Shown piece after piece: positions 35,028-45,383 of a stretch of DNA of 64,000 nt. A program made the translations under genes and the position numbers. The stretch is from assembly GCF_014697585.1 (NCBI RefSeq), contig NZ_JACJSB010000003.1, positions 185,613 to 249,612 of the forward strand, given 5' to 3'. The notes under the pieces were generated by a model. That model made no database searches, was not told the origin of the DNA, and worked only from the letters and a program-made list of their open reading frames with translations. The stretch is from Dolichospermum sp. FACHB-1091. Lineage in GTDB: Bacteria; Cyanobacteriota; Cyanobacteriia; Cyanobacteriales; Nostocaceae. Positions within the stretch are counted from its first letter, which is position 1, and each line of letters opens with the position of its first letter.

Positions 35028-36353
35028 TCAGTTTACCAATCTTTCCTGTAAACATTCTGCAATCCTTTGTGCAGCACCCGCAAGTCCCATACGCTGTAAC
35101 CCGTTTTTAGCAATGTCATGCAAAAGATCAGGATTTTTCAGTAGAGACTGCATGGCTGGTAACACCTGAGATGGTTGATTAACTAAGGTTAGGGATATTC
35201 CTAACAGCCGACTTTGGGCTTCTGCAAAAGCGGCGTTATATTGGGGGCCATCACCAGGAATAGCAATGGCTGGTTTTCCTAAACCAATGAATTGTTCCGT
35301 TGCAGTCCCCGCCATAGCGATGGCCAAATCACCCAAATGTAAACACTCATTATAGGCTGCTTGTGTCAAAATTAGATAAGCATTTTTTTGTTTAAAAGTC
35401 AAGCTATTGGGGTCAGAAATTTGTACAGGAGATTGATCACAAAGTCGCCAACCTTGAATATGTAAACTTTGAGATAAAATACCACAATCTAAACCAGGAG
35501 CGATCGCCCCCAAAAAAATCATTGTCCCAGCACCAGAGAATAAAGAATCTTGTTGTTGTAAACTGGCAACCAGGGCAGATACAGAAACCATGATCATTTC
35601 CCAATTATTATAAGCTTCCGGGGCGCGAGAACCGGGCAACAGAGTCACAATCAAAGGACGAATTTGTTCTTTGTGTTCAGCATTACCACGATCAAACCCT
35701 GGGCTGCTAAAATTGGTCTTTAACCCATCCATCATCGGATTTCCTGCATCTACAGCCGGAATTGACCACTTTTTTAAGATCTTCGTCGTCAGAGAATCTC
35801 TAGGAAACACAGCCTGACAACGGCTGCGACTCATTAACCACCTTTCCCAAGGATGGTAAATTGAACCAGAAAAATTTTCCCACTTTGCGGATTTTGATTT
35901 TCGTGGTAATAAACCCGCTTCATCGCGCACATAATATTCTGATTTAGCCGTACCCACAAAAGCGTAATTAGCACCACTTGTAGCTGCGAATAACAGGGGG
36001 ACAATATCCCCCACAGCTAGAATAGCCTTTTGATTCCCTAAGCTTGTTTGTAGCCTCACCCAACGGCGTACAGATTTGATTTGATTCCAGGTTAACTGAA
36101 TCAAACCACCGCTGACATCACGCATTAGCTCTTTGCTATCCATGTAAACAAAACCCCCAGAAGGCATATTCTGTACCTTACCGATTATGGGAACGTTTAT
36201 TTTTTGATAAGCGTGTCCTTCACCCACTATTGGTAAAACAAAGATATCAGGTGGGGAAGATAATGTTTGTAAAGCCTGGATAATCCGTACAGCAATGATA
36301 TCTTCTCCATGACCATTGCTTAAAACTAATAATTGTAAACGAGAATTGGCCAT
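35028..36353 (-). CDS. Lipid-A-disaccharide-synthase-related glycosyltransferase-fold protein
   Basis: About 441 residues from ATG at 36353; a GTG five codons earlier is the alternative. The N-terminal LQLLVLSNGHGEDIIAVRII with VGEGHAYQK and the C-terminal GTATEQFIGLGKPAIAIPGDGPQY (nucleotide-sugar-binding loop) resemble LpxB, but the protein is longer and belongs to the cyanobacterial/chloroplast 'LpxB-related' family. The true substrate is not known. Tail to tail with the LuxR regulator with no spacing, and 41 bases beyond the start lies the end of the ABC permease gene on the same strand, so they may share a transcript. Confidence 0.85.
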   Translation of the reverse strand: MANSRLQLLVLSNGHGEDIIAVRIIQALQTLSSPPDIFVLPIVGEGHAYQKINVPIIGKVQNMPSGGFVYMDSKELMRDVSGGLIQLTWNQIKSVRRWVRLQTSLGNQKAILAVGDIVPLLFAATSGANYAFVGTAKSEYYVRDEAGLLPRKSKSAKWENFSGSIYHPWERWLMSRSRCQAVFPRDSLTTKILKKWSIPAVDAGNPMMDGLKTNFSSPGFDRGNAEHKEQIRPLIVTLLPGSRAPEAYNNWEMIMVSVSALVASLQQQDSLFSGAGTMIFLGAIAPGLDCGILSQSLHIQGWRLCDQSPVQISDPNSLTFKQKNAYLILTQAAYNECLHLGDLAIAMAGTATEQFIGLGKPAIAIPGDGPQYNAAFAEAQSRLLGISLTLVNQPSQVLPAMQSLLKNPDLLHDIAKNGLQRMGLAGAAQRIAECLQERLVN

Positions 36354-36394
36354 TGACTTGAAAAACACCCTCTAATATTAATTTAGAATATTAA

Positions 36395-37231
36395 TTAACC
36401 CTTAACACCACTAGCAGTATCCGTAGGGACAATGTATTTTTGTAAGAACAGAAATAATACTAACACGGGAGTAGTTGAAATTACTGAACCAGCGGCCACC
36501 AAACGCCAATCTAAAGAAAAAGTCCCCGCTAACTTAGCAACTCCCAGAGGTAAAGTGTATAAACTTTCATCCTGAATCACAATTAAAGGCCATAAAAAGT
36601 CACTCCAAGCGCCAATAAAGACAAAAATAGCCAGAGTAATTAGCGCTGGACGGATAGCGGGTAGCATTACATACCACCATAATCCTAACTCAGAAGTACC
36701 ATCTAAACGAGCAGCTTCTTCAATTTCCTTTGGTACAGTTATCAGGGCTTGACGTAGTAAAAATATACCGAAAGCAGAAGCTAAACTAGGGAAAATTACC
36801 CCTAGATAACTATTTCTCAAACCTAATTGCACTGTGAGAATATATAAAGGAATCATGACGATTTGGAAGGGAATCATAATTGTGGCCACAATAGCAATGA
36901 AAATTCCGTTTCTGCCCACAAATGATAGTCTAGCTAAGGGATAAGCTGCTAAGGAACAAAACAACAAATTTAAACCGACAGTTAATACAGATACTAGGAT
37001 ACTATTATATAAATAAGTGGCAAAAGGTAGAGATTGCCAGACTTGAGAGAAATTTTCTAAGGTAGGTTGACTAAGTAATAATTCGGGTGGTGATTGCCAG
37101 ATATTTTCCGTTGGTGACTTCAGTGATGTGCTAATTAGCCATAACATGGGAAAGAGCATGACTAAAGCGATCGCTCCTAGTATGGCATAAATAAGTAAAG
37201 TTTGCAGTCGGGAGTTTTTTAAATTCATCAT
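36395..37231 (-). CDS. Carbohydrate ABC transporter permease, MalG/UgpE type
   Basis: 278 residues, six membrane helices. The EAA loop that docks the ATPase is clear: EEAARLDGTSELGLWWYVMLP near residue 183, and the N-terminus LMLFPMLWLISTSLKS followed by PTLENFSQVW is typical of CUT1 MalG-type subunits. It imports a sugar or glycosyl-glycerol-like osmolyte with a MalF-type partner, a binding protein and an ATPase. None is adjacent; a MalF-type permease lies at 59278-60207, 22 kb away and on the same strand. Scattered subunits are usual in cyanobacteria. Confidence 0.9.
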   Translation of the reverse strand: MMNLKNSRLQTLLIYAILGAIALVMLFPMLWLISTSLKSPTENIWQSPPELLLSQPTLENFSQVWQSLPFATYLYNSILVSVLTVGLNLLFCSLAAYPLARLSFVGRNGIFIAIVATIMIPFQIVMIPLYILTVQLGLRNSYLGVIFPSLASAFGIFLLRQALITVPKEIEEAARLDGTSELGLWWYVMLPAIRPALITLAIFVFIGAWSDFLWPLIVIQDESLYTLPLGVAKLAGTFSLDWRLVAAGSVISTTPVLVLFLFLQKYIVPTDTASGVKG

Positions 37232-37356
37232 TTTACGAAGGTGTATTAAGTATCAATTTTGTTTATTATAATTGATGAACTAAAAAATAGACCTGATTCT
37301 ATAATTAATAATTATACACAAGAATTTGATCTAAAGTTACAAAAAATAAAAAACAA

Positions 37357-37407
37357 GATTCCCCAACTTCTTAAAAGATCCCGGAATTCTTTAAGAAGTC
37401 TGGGATC
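37357..37407. repeat. Imperfect palindrome (CCCCAACTTCTTAAA family)
   Basis: CCCAACTTCTTAAA at 37362-37375 pairs with TTTAAGAAGTCTGGG at 37390-37404, with flanking GATT/GATC halves. A looser relative (GATCCCTGACTTCTT ... GGGGATCT) lies at 41711-41776 between the GTPase and SrfB-like genes. It may serve as a terminator for the permease or simply be a dispersed repeat. Confidence 0.7.
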
Positions 37408-37451
37408 TAAGATATGATGAAATCGGAATTTTCAAAATAAATAATATTTTC

Positions 37452-38288
37452 ATGAAACTAATTCAGAAAATAGCAGCATTTGTTACTATAATTATTTTTG
37501 TCAGTGTTACCTTAGTCTTTGCTCACAAAATTTCCCAAAGTCAGTTAACATCAAATCCTGAAATTGTCAAAGAATGCGTAAGTAAATTTAATGGAAGTTG
37601 TCAGCAACCAAAAATAGATGTAAATGTCCCATTTATTCCTGATCAGAAATTAGATGATCAACAGCGTTTTTTAACAACAATTGCCAATAAAATTCCCACA
37701 GTTCCTGAGATTGATACATTTGAATATACCTTACTACGTTCCTATGGAACAGTATTTATTAATCAAGACTCAGAAATTAAACTACCAGAAAAAGTCATTT
37801 TAGACAATGAAATAGAAACCCAATCTTTTCAGGATCAAATCAGTATAGATCTAGTAAATGGTACAGAAGAATGTTATTTACAAAAACGAGCAGCAGCAGC
37901 TTTAAATAAAGCCAAAGAGTTAGAAAATATTGCTCTAAAATCTGGTTATGCTGGGGACTGTTTGCGTAATTTTGCCACTAATTTAAGATTTTGGAATAAA
38001 TACGCAAATAGAGAAATATTAACCCAAGTCAAAGCTGGAAAAGAGACAAAAATTCTTGGTTTAGTTGCACCTCCAGGGACATCACAACATTTGTGGGGAT
38101 TAGCAATTGATTTAGAAATATTAACACCGACTCAAAAACAGATTTTAAATGAAAATGGCTGGTTTCAAACAGTAGTTAATGATCTTCCCCATTGGACATA
38201 TTTAGGTTGGAGAGAGGAGGACTTACCGAAATTCGGGTTACAACAAAAAATCATCCAAGGAATTAAATATTGGACTACACCAATTTAA
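37452..38288 (+). CDS. VanY-like D-alanyl-D-alanine carboxypeptidase (M15B fold)
   Basis: 278 residues. N-terminal membrane segment or signal, KIAAFVTIIIFVSVTLVFAH (5-25), puts the rest in the periplasm. The zinc site is the SxHxxGxAxD motif SQHLWGLAID (about 214-223) with LPHWTYLGW as the second metal and base region near 255. VanY-type enzymes trim the terminal D-Ala from peptidoglycan stems. The family's usual Glu-x-x-His is here DLPHW, so the general base is not obvious. Monocistronic with 56 bases to the next gene. Confidence 0.82.
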   Translation: MKLIQKIAAFVTIIIFVSVTLVFAHKISQSQLTSNPEIVKECVSKFNGSCQQPKIDVNVPFIPDQKLDDQQRFLTTIANKIPTVPEIDTFEYTLLRSYGTVFINQDSEIKLPEKVILDNEIETQSFQDQISIDLVNGTEECYLQKRAAAALNKAKELENIALKSGYAGDCLRNFATNLRFWNKYANREILTQVKAGKETKILGLVAPPGTSQHLWGLAIDLEILTPTQKQILNENGWFQTVVNDLPHWTYLGWREEDLPKFGLQQKIIQGIKYWTTPI

Positions 38289-38344
38289 CTAATTTGTAAT
38301 TTGCTGATAAAATAGACATATATTTGAGATTTGGAGCTTTAACA

Positions 38345-38917
38345 ATGAGTTTATTTGATGATCTAAGTCGCTTTTTAGAAAGTCGTCTAGAAGAATTTTT
38401 GCGGAATAACCCTCATTTAGAGTTAGAAGCACTTTTAGAACAACTGCGGGAACAGGAAGAAGACACATTAAAGTTAATTTCTGAGTTACAATTACAAGAG
38501 AAGCGATCGCAAGATGAAATTCTTTCCACAGCCCAAGAAATTCAAAAATGGCATATCCGTATTCAAAAAGCCCAAGCTGCGGGTAGACAAGATCTAATCA
38601 CTCCAGCCCAACAGCGAGAAGCTGCATTATTGCGGGAAGGAAATCAAATGTGGGGACATATGCAAGGACTAAAAGAACGCATTACCCAATCACAAGAACT
38701 ACTTGGGAAAATTCAAAAACGTCGCCAAGAGGTACAAAATAAAGCAGCAGAAATGCAAACAGCCAGAACCAAAGCACAAAGCCAGCAAAAGTTAGAAAAC
38801 TATGGTTGGAATACTACTAGTAATTCTCAAAGTAATTTTGATGAATTAGAAGATAAATTTCGCCGTTGGGAAACCGAAGATGAATTAGAACAACTTAGAC
38901 GCAAAATAGGCAAATAA
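38345..38917 (+). CDS. Coiled-coil protein of the TIGR04376 type
   Basis: About 190 residues from ATG 38345; the seven extra residues from 38324 are not conserved. Starts MSLFDDLSRFLESRLEEFLR, then almost continuous coiled coil: ELEALLEQLREQEEDTLKLI, QLQEKRSQDEILSTAQEIQK, QTARTKAQSQQKLENYGW. Ends with FRRWETEDELEQLRRKIGK. I recall such a family as cyanobacterial and of unknown function. The layout recalls PspA/Vipp1-like helical proteins only in a general way. Confidence 0.78.
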   Translation: MSLFDDLSRFLESRLEEFLRNNPHLELEALLEQLREQEEDTLKLISELQLQEKRSQDEILSTAQEIQKWHIRIQKAQAAGRQDLITPAQQREAALLREGNQMWGHMQGLKERITQSQELLGKIQKRRQEVQNKAAEMQTARTKAQSQQKLENYGWNTTSNSQSNFDELEDKFRRWETEDELEQLRRKIGK

Positions 38918-38927
38918 TTGCGGCTTG

Positions 38928-39039
38928 CTGAAAAAGTCTTTTCGTGGTGGCTAGGAGTCACCGAGTCAGGAGTTATGATACTTGTAAATAACTTCTACTT
39001 TATGGCTTGCGCCACTCTATCACCAAAAAACTTTTTCAG
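38928..39039. repeat. Short element with about 17-bp imperfect inverted ends
   Basis: CTGAAAAAGTCTTTTCGTG at 38928-38946 and, as reverse complement, CTGAAAAAGTTTTTTGGTG at 39021-39039 bracket about 75 bases with no gene. This looks like a small MITE between the coiled-coil gene and the GTPase operon. Confidence 0.55.
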
Positions 39040-39142
39040 GTTCGACATGATCCGCCCACTTTTTGTTACATTGGTAGTGGTGATTTTTGGGTTTTGTGTT
39101 ATAACCCTGTTGTGAAAATGAACTGAAACGAAAGACCACTCT

Positions 39143-41710
39143 ATGGAACCAGATAAGCTGGCGCGAATAAAAGAGTACGGTGAATTTATCCTCCGCAAAA
39201 TTGACTCCGTACCCCAATATCCTTCCCAAGAGGAAGATTGGGTTCCCACTAGCCTTGATGATTGTCTGCTGCGGCTGCGAGAAGCCGCTGTGAAAACGGT
39301 AGAACTGGCAACCTCACCGGTGAAAATCGGCGTAATGGGGGAATTTAGTAGTGGTAAAAGTTTGCTGCTAGGGAGTCTCATTGGTTATGCAGACGCTTTA
39401 CCGGTGAGTGAAAATCCCACCACTGGTAATGTCACCGCTATTCATATTCAAGTCCAGGATGATTTTGCAACTACTCAAGTAAATAATTACACTGTAGAGT
39501 ATTTATCCCATGACGGGGTAAATGAGTGCTTACACTTCATGCTGAAAGAAGCAAACCGTCGCGCCATATCCGCTGGTGTTACACCTTTGCAGGTAGATAA
39601 AATTAAGACTGGTAAAGATATAAGTATTTGGTGTGAGGAAGTTTGGAAAAGTTCCAATAATTTAGAGTTGCGTTATTTGCTGCGGGAGTTAGTGCTATTT
39701 TTGCGGGCTTATCAGGCTTATGGTGAGGCTTTATGCGGTCGCTTTTACCAAATTGATGGTATTACAGCCCGTGAAGGTTTACAACTGGCAGAAATGCCCC
39801 TGGCGATTCAATCTCTGAAATTTGAGGATTTACCACCAGCGCATATTCGCTTATCTAGTGCGCCGCAAAAATTAACTATTCAATTATTACGGAATAGTTT
39901 TTTCTTAATTCGTCGTGTTGATATTCAAGTGAAAATATCACGGGAAATTTGGGATCTCACAGGTGCGGAAGAATTTGTGCTGTTAGATTTTCCCGGTTTA
40001 GGTGCGGCTAATTCTGGAACTAGAGATACATTTTTATCATTACGAGAATTGGCGCAGGTACAGACAATTTTAGTCTTACTTAATGGTAAATCTCCGGGGA
40101 GCGATCGCGCCAATAAAATCTTTACCATGATGCAGCAACAACGCCATGGACAAGACATCAAGGATTTAATTCTAGTAGGTGTAGGACGTTTTGATCAATT
40201 ACCTTTAGAAGGTGAGGGAGGAGAAAGGGAACTGGATTTATTAATTGCTAATCAATCTGATGATCAACCATTACAAATAAGTACAGTTTTCCAAAAACTC
40301 AAAGTTCTAAAAACTATTATTGACGGTGCGGAAGCATTTACTTCTCAAAAAGACCGAATTGTTTTATTATCACCATTATTAGGGTTAGCTGAATTAGCCA
40401 AACGTTCTAGTCAAGTTAAAGCTGGTTCTGCGGAATTTCTGGCGAATTTAGATTATCCAGATTATCTGGAAAAATCGAGGAAATTACAAAAAAAATGGGG
40501 TGATTTAAGCGCGGGTTTATTAGCAGGAGATAGTCGTAATCAGTTAGGAAGACAATTAGGTTATTTCGCTCAAGATGGTGGTATTAGTAAATTAAGAGAA
40601 TTGATTCAAAGTCATGTTGCTAATCACGGCTTAAAGCAATTATATGAAGATAGCCGTCGGGCTGCTGATACGATTCGTCAACAACAAGAATATCTTCAAG
40701 AAATTCTTGCCGAAATTCACGAACAAGGCATACCTATATCTGATACTCCGGCTTTGATAGAATTAAGATCAGCCATAGAAAGTTTAGATAAAATCTACAG
40801 AAACTTTCAAAAAGATTTAGGGAAAGAACAACTGAAAGATAGAAGAGGAATTGTAGTTAGTGATGTGATTAAAGATGAACTAACTTTAAGAATTTTGAAT
40901 TGGAATCAGTGGACATTATTATTTAATAAAATCCAAAATGGTACAATTACCCTAGCGGAATTTAAAGGTGCAGCCGGCAAATTATTTGATCGAGGAAATC
41001 GGGTGAATACCTCTCTACCAACTAAGAGTGATGACTTTTATCCAGCCTTTGAGAAAACAATTAAAGAATTGGAAAACTTTGCCAGCGATCGCATTCGTCA
41101 AGCTGTGATAGACTTATTGAACTCATTAGCCCATAAAATCACCTTAGAACGGGAAAAACTGCAAGCCATTCTTCAGCCAGAAATGGAACAAGAAATTGAA
41201 GAAAAATTTGGATCTGAAGAAGCTGATTTATTTTATAAACTGTTATTAGGATGTGATCCTCGTCAATGGAAAGAAGCCATTATCACTGAAATAAATAACC
41301 ATGATCAAACTATCAACCCAGCCAGTATTTTTCCCCTAGCGAGACAAGATGAAAAACACAGTGTAGGACAAATATTTGATTGGTCTCCTGAGAAAAATCA
41401 AACATCACTGAAAAGTGCTAATCATCAACTTTTTGTTTTGCGACTAAGGGATGAAATTACCGCTAGTGCTAATCTCCACCTAGTACAATATGTCAATGAA
41501 AGTAATCAGCAGGTAAATATAGAAATCAATGGAATTTTAGATCAAATAATTCCCAGTTTGCAAAACCTTTCCAAACAAGAAGCACTACTAAGATATATTG
41601 CAGCTAGAGATTCACAAGGGGAACTAGCTATTCCCACCTGGTTAGACATTTTAGCCGATATTGCTACAATTAATGAGGCTGAATTATTTATTTATAGCAA
41701 TCTCCCATAA
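39143..41710 (+). CDS. Dynamin-like GTPase (SrfC-like), first gene of the SrfB unit
   Basis: 855 residues. P-loop GEFSSGKS at 66-73; a G2-like Thr in SENPTTGNVTAIH at about 90-102; G3 DFPGLGA near 282-288; a G4-like GVGRFDQLP near 345. The long helical remainder (about 480-855) contains coiled coils such as LIELRSAIESLDKIYRNFQ and ELENFASDRIRQAVIDLLN, as in dynamin superfamily stalks. No membrane helix is seen, so membrane contact would be peripheral. Followed by the SrfB-like gene after 141 bases and the helical protein after that, all plus strand. The proteobacterial SrfC proteins that accompany SrfB are also large P-loop proteins, so homology of the set is likely but not proven. Confidence 0.8.
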   Translation: MEPDKLARIKEYGEFILRKIDSVPQYPSQEEDWVPTSLDDCLLRLREAAVKTVELATSPVKIGVMGEFSSGKSLLLGSLIGYADALPVSENPTTGNVTAIHIQVQDDFATTQVNNYTVEYLSHDGVNECLHFMLKEANRRAISAGVTPLQVDKIKTGKDISIWCEEVWKSSNNLELRYLLRELVLFLRAYQAYGEALCGRFYQIDGITAREGLQLAEMPLAIQSLKFEDLPPAHIRLSSAPQKLTIQLLRNSFFLIRRVDIQVKISREIWDLTGAEEFVLLDFPGLGAANSGTRDTFLSLRELAQVQTILVLLNGKSPGSDRANKIFTMMQQQRHGQDIKDLILVGVGRFDQLPLEGEGGERELDLLIANQSDDQPLQISTVFQKLKVLKTIIDGAEAFTSQKDRIVLLSPLLGLAELAKRSSQVKAGSAEFLANLDYPDYLEKSRKLQKKWGDLSAGLLAGDSRNQLGRQLGYFAQDGGISKLRELIQSHVANHGLKQLYEDSRRAADTIRQQQEYLQEILAEIHEQGIPISDTPALIELRSAIESLDKIYRNFQKDLGKEQLKDRRGIVVSDVIKDELTLRILNWNQWTLLFNKIQNGTITLAEFKGAAGKLFDRGNRVNTSLPTKSDDFYPAFEKTIKELENFASDRIRQAVIDLLNSLAHKITLEREKLQAILQPEMEQEIEEKFGSEEADLFYKLLLGCDPRQWKEAIITEINNHDQTINPASIFPLARQDEKHSVGQIFDWSPEKNQTSLKSANHQLFVLRLRDEITASANLHLVQYVNESNQQVNIEINGILDQIIPSLQNLSKQEALLRYIAARDSQGELAIPTWLDILADIATINEAELFIYSNLP

Positions 41711-41851
41711 GATCCCTGACTTCTTTTTCAAATTGTGTAAATAAATGATAAATTGATCTTAGGATTCGGGGATCTGACCTCATTAATTCTGCCTTATTTA
41801 ATTTATCAGCATTCAGTGATCAACCATCAACTTAAATAAGGACCATTAAAA

Positions 41852-44800
41852 ATGCCTGTGGAAATTCAGATTCCACCTAGTTTTAAATTAGGTGTTAAAG
41901 AAAACTCACAGTTGCATCTACCTTCGATTCAAATTGTTGCTGTTAATAGCAACATTCCGTACATTTCTCGAATTACCTGTATAGTGAGGGGGACACCAAA
42001 TCAATTAGCAGCAAAAATTCAAAGAACCTATAGACAATTTCACTCAGCTACACCCAAACAAATCATTAATATCTGTCAATTAGGACAGGATATATGTCAA
42101 TTAGATTCACCTTTAATAACATTAGTTGACTGTACCTTAAAGGTAATTGTTGAATACTTCGACTCTGACAGTGCAGGACAACCAAACTTGTCTATATCTA
42201 AACATATATCCGCCGAATGTGATCTTTGGTTTATACCCATACAAAAATCACCAAATTCATTTACAAGAAATCATCAAGCCATGAACAATTCGCAATTTGA
42301 CACCTATCTAAATAATTTAAGTCAACAACTGAGTGAAAAACTCAACGAAAAACAAAAGAAAAGATTTCCGGGTTGGTTAGCTTTAGATTTTGGTACTTCT
42401 AACTCCACAGTTACACTTTTTGATCCCATTGAAGTCCCCATTGCAGAAGTTTTACCCAAAGAACAAGAACTGAGATTAAGACAACGCATGGCTGAATGGT
42501 TAAATTCTCCCCCAGATTTAGCCTTAGCAGATGTTAGTGCTAGTGAGTGGGAAAAGTTTCTAGTTGATATTAGCAAAAACTTACAAATACAACCAGATCA
42601 ATTAAGTGAGATTTTTGAAAGTGATCACAAAGAATTATTTTTAGAAGCCATTCGACAAATTGAATTATGTTTAGGAACAAGCGATAGATTTCGTCGGGCT
42701 GTTAGTAAAAAACTTTATGCTATATATCATGAAGTTTTTCGTGTTCCTACATTAGAATCACAAAATTTAATTCCTGTAATCTTAGATATTGACCGTCGCA
42801 ATACAGAAATTCCCAGTGAAATGGAAGTATCGCAATTAATCCCATTAAAACTACAGATGGGTAGAGACGCAAGAGATAACAGAAAAAAAGCAATAGCCCA
42901 GGGAACAACTGTTTCAGTCAAAGAAATTATTAGCAGATTTCATCATTCACCCAAACGCTATTTTGGACAGGATCGATCTTTCCCAATTATCCTAGAAAAC
43001 GAAGAAGAAAATATTCAAGTTAATCGCCTAATTCAAGCAGCTTGGGCGCAATTAATTGAGTTAACAGAAGATTATCGTCAACGGGCTAGACGCAGGTTTT
43101 CTGAAGGCGATTTTTTAACAGCAGTTGTCACTTATCCCACCGTAGCCCCGCCAATAGTTCGCAAAGAAATTAAGCAACTGGTACAAGAATTAGGTATTGA
43201 TGATGTACAAACAGCTTATGACGAAGCGGTTTCTGTCGCTATCTTTTTTCTGTGGCGAGAATTTGGCGGTAATTTGAATATTGGCATTGAATCTTTCAAA
43301 ACTCGTTGTCGTCAAAATGGGAATAAATGGTCACAAAATGTTCTGGTTTTAGATATTGGTGGTGGTACAACAGACTTAGCTTTAATTGAACTTACCCTAG
43401 AAGATAAAACTCCATTTTTTGCAGACAATGAAGATAGAGGTTTAGGAGGACGTTACTATAAATTAACTCCTAAATTATTAGGTTCTTCGGGACATTTACA
43501 ACTAGGTGGTGAATTAATTACATTGCGAATTTTTCGCCTATTAAAAGTTGCAATTTCTGATTTTCTTCTCACCGCAGTCACTACAGGTGACATTGAAAGT
43601 GATAAATTAGAAGACTTAATTAACTCCGAATTAAACGAACGTTTTTTAGAAAACGGAAAATTTCAAAGCGGTAGTTTATTAAAATGTATAGATAAAGAAA
43701 ATCCCGAAGGTGACGTTGCTTTTAAAGATGCTTTAGATACAGCCGAAAAAGTCTTACCAACTCGTTGGCAACAAGCACCCCAACGACTGCAAACCTTTTA
43801 TACATTGTGGGATCATGCTGAAGCTGCTAAACTTAAATTAGGACAAAAAAAACCCAAAGATGGTTCTTTATTAACCTTCACTTTAAATGAACAACAAATA
43901 GGCGAACTTCTAGCCCAAAGTTCAGTTAAATTTCAAGTTAGAAGCCCTGAATCTATTTCCTTAACTTTAGATAATCAACAATTTGACCGGGCTATCATCT
44001 CATCTATTAAAGAAGCAATTGGTATTGCTAAAGGTTTAATAGAAAGTCGTCTCAATTCAGAACCTAATCAAAAAGTAGATTGGTTAATTCTATCTGGAAA
44101 AACTTGTAATCTTGATTTAGTTCAACAACAAATTTATGAAGAATTTAGTCAATCACCATATTTTGTTTGGAACCCAGAACGGATTACTTTTGTTTTAGAA
44201 TTTACAAAACTTGCCACCTCCGCAGGTGCTTGTTATGCCGAAAAATTGCGTCGTTTTCGATTTGATCCTGAAGAATCTAAAAATCTGTTACGCAAGGGCG
44301 CAAATCAATTAGAAATTGATGTTAAAAACCTGTTTTATTATCTTCCCTGTAACTTCAAACGCAAAACCCAAAGTAACGAACCATTGGCAATTTTTACCGC
44401 TGGACAAGAACTATATCAACTTGCACCTTTAGACACCGTTGCCAAAGTGCGGACACCTTGGCAGGGTATACAATTAACTAATATTATCCATCGTCAAGAT
44501 TATGAAAAGGGAACTTTTCGCCTGTGGGGGAGTTTTGACGGTAAAATATTAATGGATAAATTGGGTATGGAAGAACAGGAATTTCTCAAAAAAATCAAAA
44601 TCCAATTTGAGATTGATCAAGCTTTACAATTTAGTATTTTACTATGTCGAGGTAATCCCCATTACTTAATAGATGTACCTGGTATTAACATTAATTCAGT
44701 TATATCTCCGCCGGAAAATACTTTATTTAATAATGGTAATTTAAAATGGAATATAGCCATAGAAAACCCCCAGCATAACTTAAATGATGGTGATATTGCT

Positions 44801-45259
44801 GTTAATGTTTTAGAAGCAGCCACCGTTGATCAACCTCATGCTTATCATTTAGTATTTGCAGTTGATAATAATGATAGTAAGACCATGGAAACATTTCATT
44901 ATTTACAAGATGGTGTCAAACAACCGGGAACAGGATTAATCAGTAAACCTTTACCACCATTTCCCCAAAGTGGTGAACATACTTTTTATATTTATCAAAT
45001 TGATAGTCATACAAATACAAAAAAATGGCTGCGAATTGGTACACTGCATAAACCGGATATGATCACAGATTATCCTTGTCAATATCATGTAACTCTTGAT
45101 CATGCAGGAATATTAAGAATACACGCTGGTGCAGTTCCTTATTGGACATCTAATCATCAACAATGTCTCGAACAAGAAGGATGTGTTTATCGGACAGAAT
45201 TGGAATTACAACCCAACGAAGTTGATAAAGAACGTGATCCATTTTGCGGTATTCATTAG
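41852..45259 (+). CDS. SrfB-family Hsp70/actin-fold ATPase
   Basis: 1135 residues. Residues 1-170 are a beta-rich N-terminal domain. The ATPase core starts at GWLALDFGTSNSTVTLFD (about 174-191, phosphate 1); NVLVLDIGGGTTDLALIEL (about 497-515) is phosphate 2; DWLILSGKTCNLDLVQQQ (about 745-762) is the adenosine region. TAVVTYPTVAPPIVRKEIKQL in between matches the Hsp70 connect segment. The size and order fit the SrfB family (named from Salmonella SsrB-regulated genes). A C-terminal region of about 280 residues is beta-rich (DDGDIAVNVLEAAT; HTFYIYQIDSHTNT). The protein probably uses ATP to change shape around a client. Middle gene of the three-gene unit. Confidence 0.82.
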   Translation: MPVEIQIPPSFKLGVKENSQLHLPSIQIVAVNSNIPYISRITCIVRGTPNQLAAKIQRTYRQFHSATPKQIINICQLGQDICQLDSPLITLVDCTLKVIVEYFDSDSAGQPNLSISKHISAECDLWFIPIQKSPNSFTRNHQAMNNSQFDTYLNNLSQQLSEKLNEKQKKRFPGWLALDFGTSNSTVTLFDPIEVPIAEVLPKEQELRLRQRMAEWLNSPPDLALADVSASEWEKFLVDISKNLQIQPDQLSEIFESDHKELFLEAIRQIELCLGTSDRFRRAVSKKLYAIYHEVFRVPTLESQNLIPVILDIDRRNTEIPSEMEVSQLIPLKLQMGRDARDNRKKAIAQGTTVSVKEIISRFHHSPKRYFGQDRSFPIILENEEENIQVNRLIQAAWAQLIELTEDYRQRARRRFSEGDFLTAVVTYPTVAPPIVRKEIKQLVQELGIDDVQTAYDEAVSVAIFFLWREFGGNLNIGIESFKTRCRQNGNKWSQNVLVLDIGGGTTDLALIELTLEDKTPFFADNEDRGLGGRYYKLTPKLLGSSGHLQLGGELITLRIFRLLKVAISDFLLTAVTTGDIESDKLEDLINSELNERFLENGKFQSGSLLKCIDKENPEGDVAFKDALDTAEKVLPTRWQQAPQRLQTFYTLWDHAEAAKLKLGQKKPKDGSLLTFTLNEQQIGELLAQSSVKFQVRSPESISLTLDNQQFDRAIISSIKEAIGIAKGLIESRLNSEPNQKVDWLILSGKTCNLDLVQQQIYEEFSQSPYFVWNPERITFVLEFTKLATSAGACYAEKLRRFRFDPEESKNLLRKGANQLEIDVKNLFYYLPCNFKRKTQSNEPLAIFTAGQELYQLAPLDTVAKVRTPWQGIQLTNIIHRQDYEKGTFRLWGSFDGKILMDKLGMEEQEFLKKIKIQFEIDQALQFSILLCRGNPHYLIDVPGININSVISPPENTLFNNGNLKWNIAIENPQHNLNDGDIAVNVLEAATVDQPHAYHLVFAVDNNDSKTMETFHYLQDGVKQPGTGLISKPLPPFPQSGEHTFYIYQIDSHTNTKKWLRIGTLHKPDMITDYPCQYHVTLDHAGILRIHAGAVPYWTSNHQQCLEQEGCVYRTELELQPNEVDKERDPFCGIH

Positions 45260-45269
45260 CTTTAATTCC

Positions 45270-45299
45270 GTAGGTTGGGTTGACGCAAGGAAACCCAAC
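45270..45299. repeat. GTAGGTTGGGTT-family repeat
   Basis: GTAGGTTGGGTTGACGCAAGG followed by AACCCAAC, an imperfect member of the family, placed 11 bases after the SrfB-like stop codon. It may reduce read-through into the third gene, 124 bases on. Confidence 0.75.
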
Positions 45300-45383
45300 A
45301 TTATTAATCATTTAGTTGTTTTTTGCTGGGTTAGGCTGTGGCTTAAAAAAACCTAAATTTTCTATTTTCATCCTCATCAAATT

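Noticed and set aside
35028..36353. True LpxB of lipid A synthesis
   Set aside because: The sequence has LpxB-like nucleotide-sugar motifs but belongs to a longer cyanobacterial family; the specific LpxB assignment is not supported.
38918..39115. Plus-strand frame between the coiled-coil gene and the GTPase
   Set aside because: It covers a short inverted-ended element and has no ribosome-binding site or coding character.
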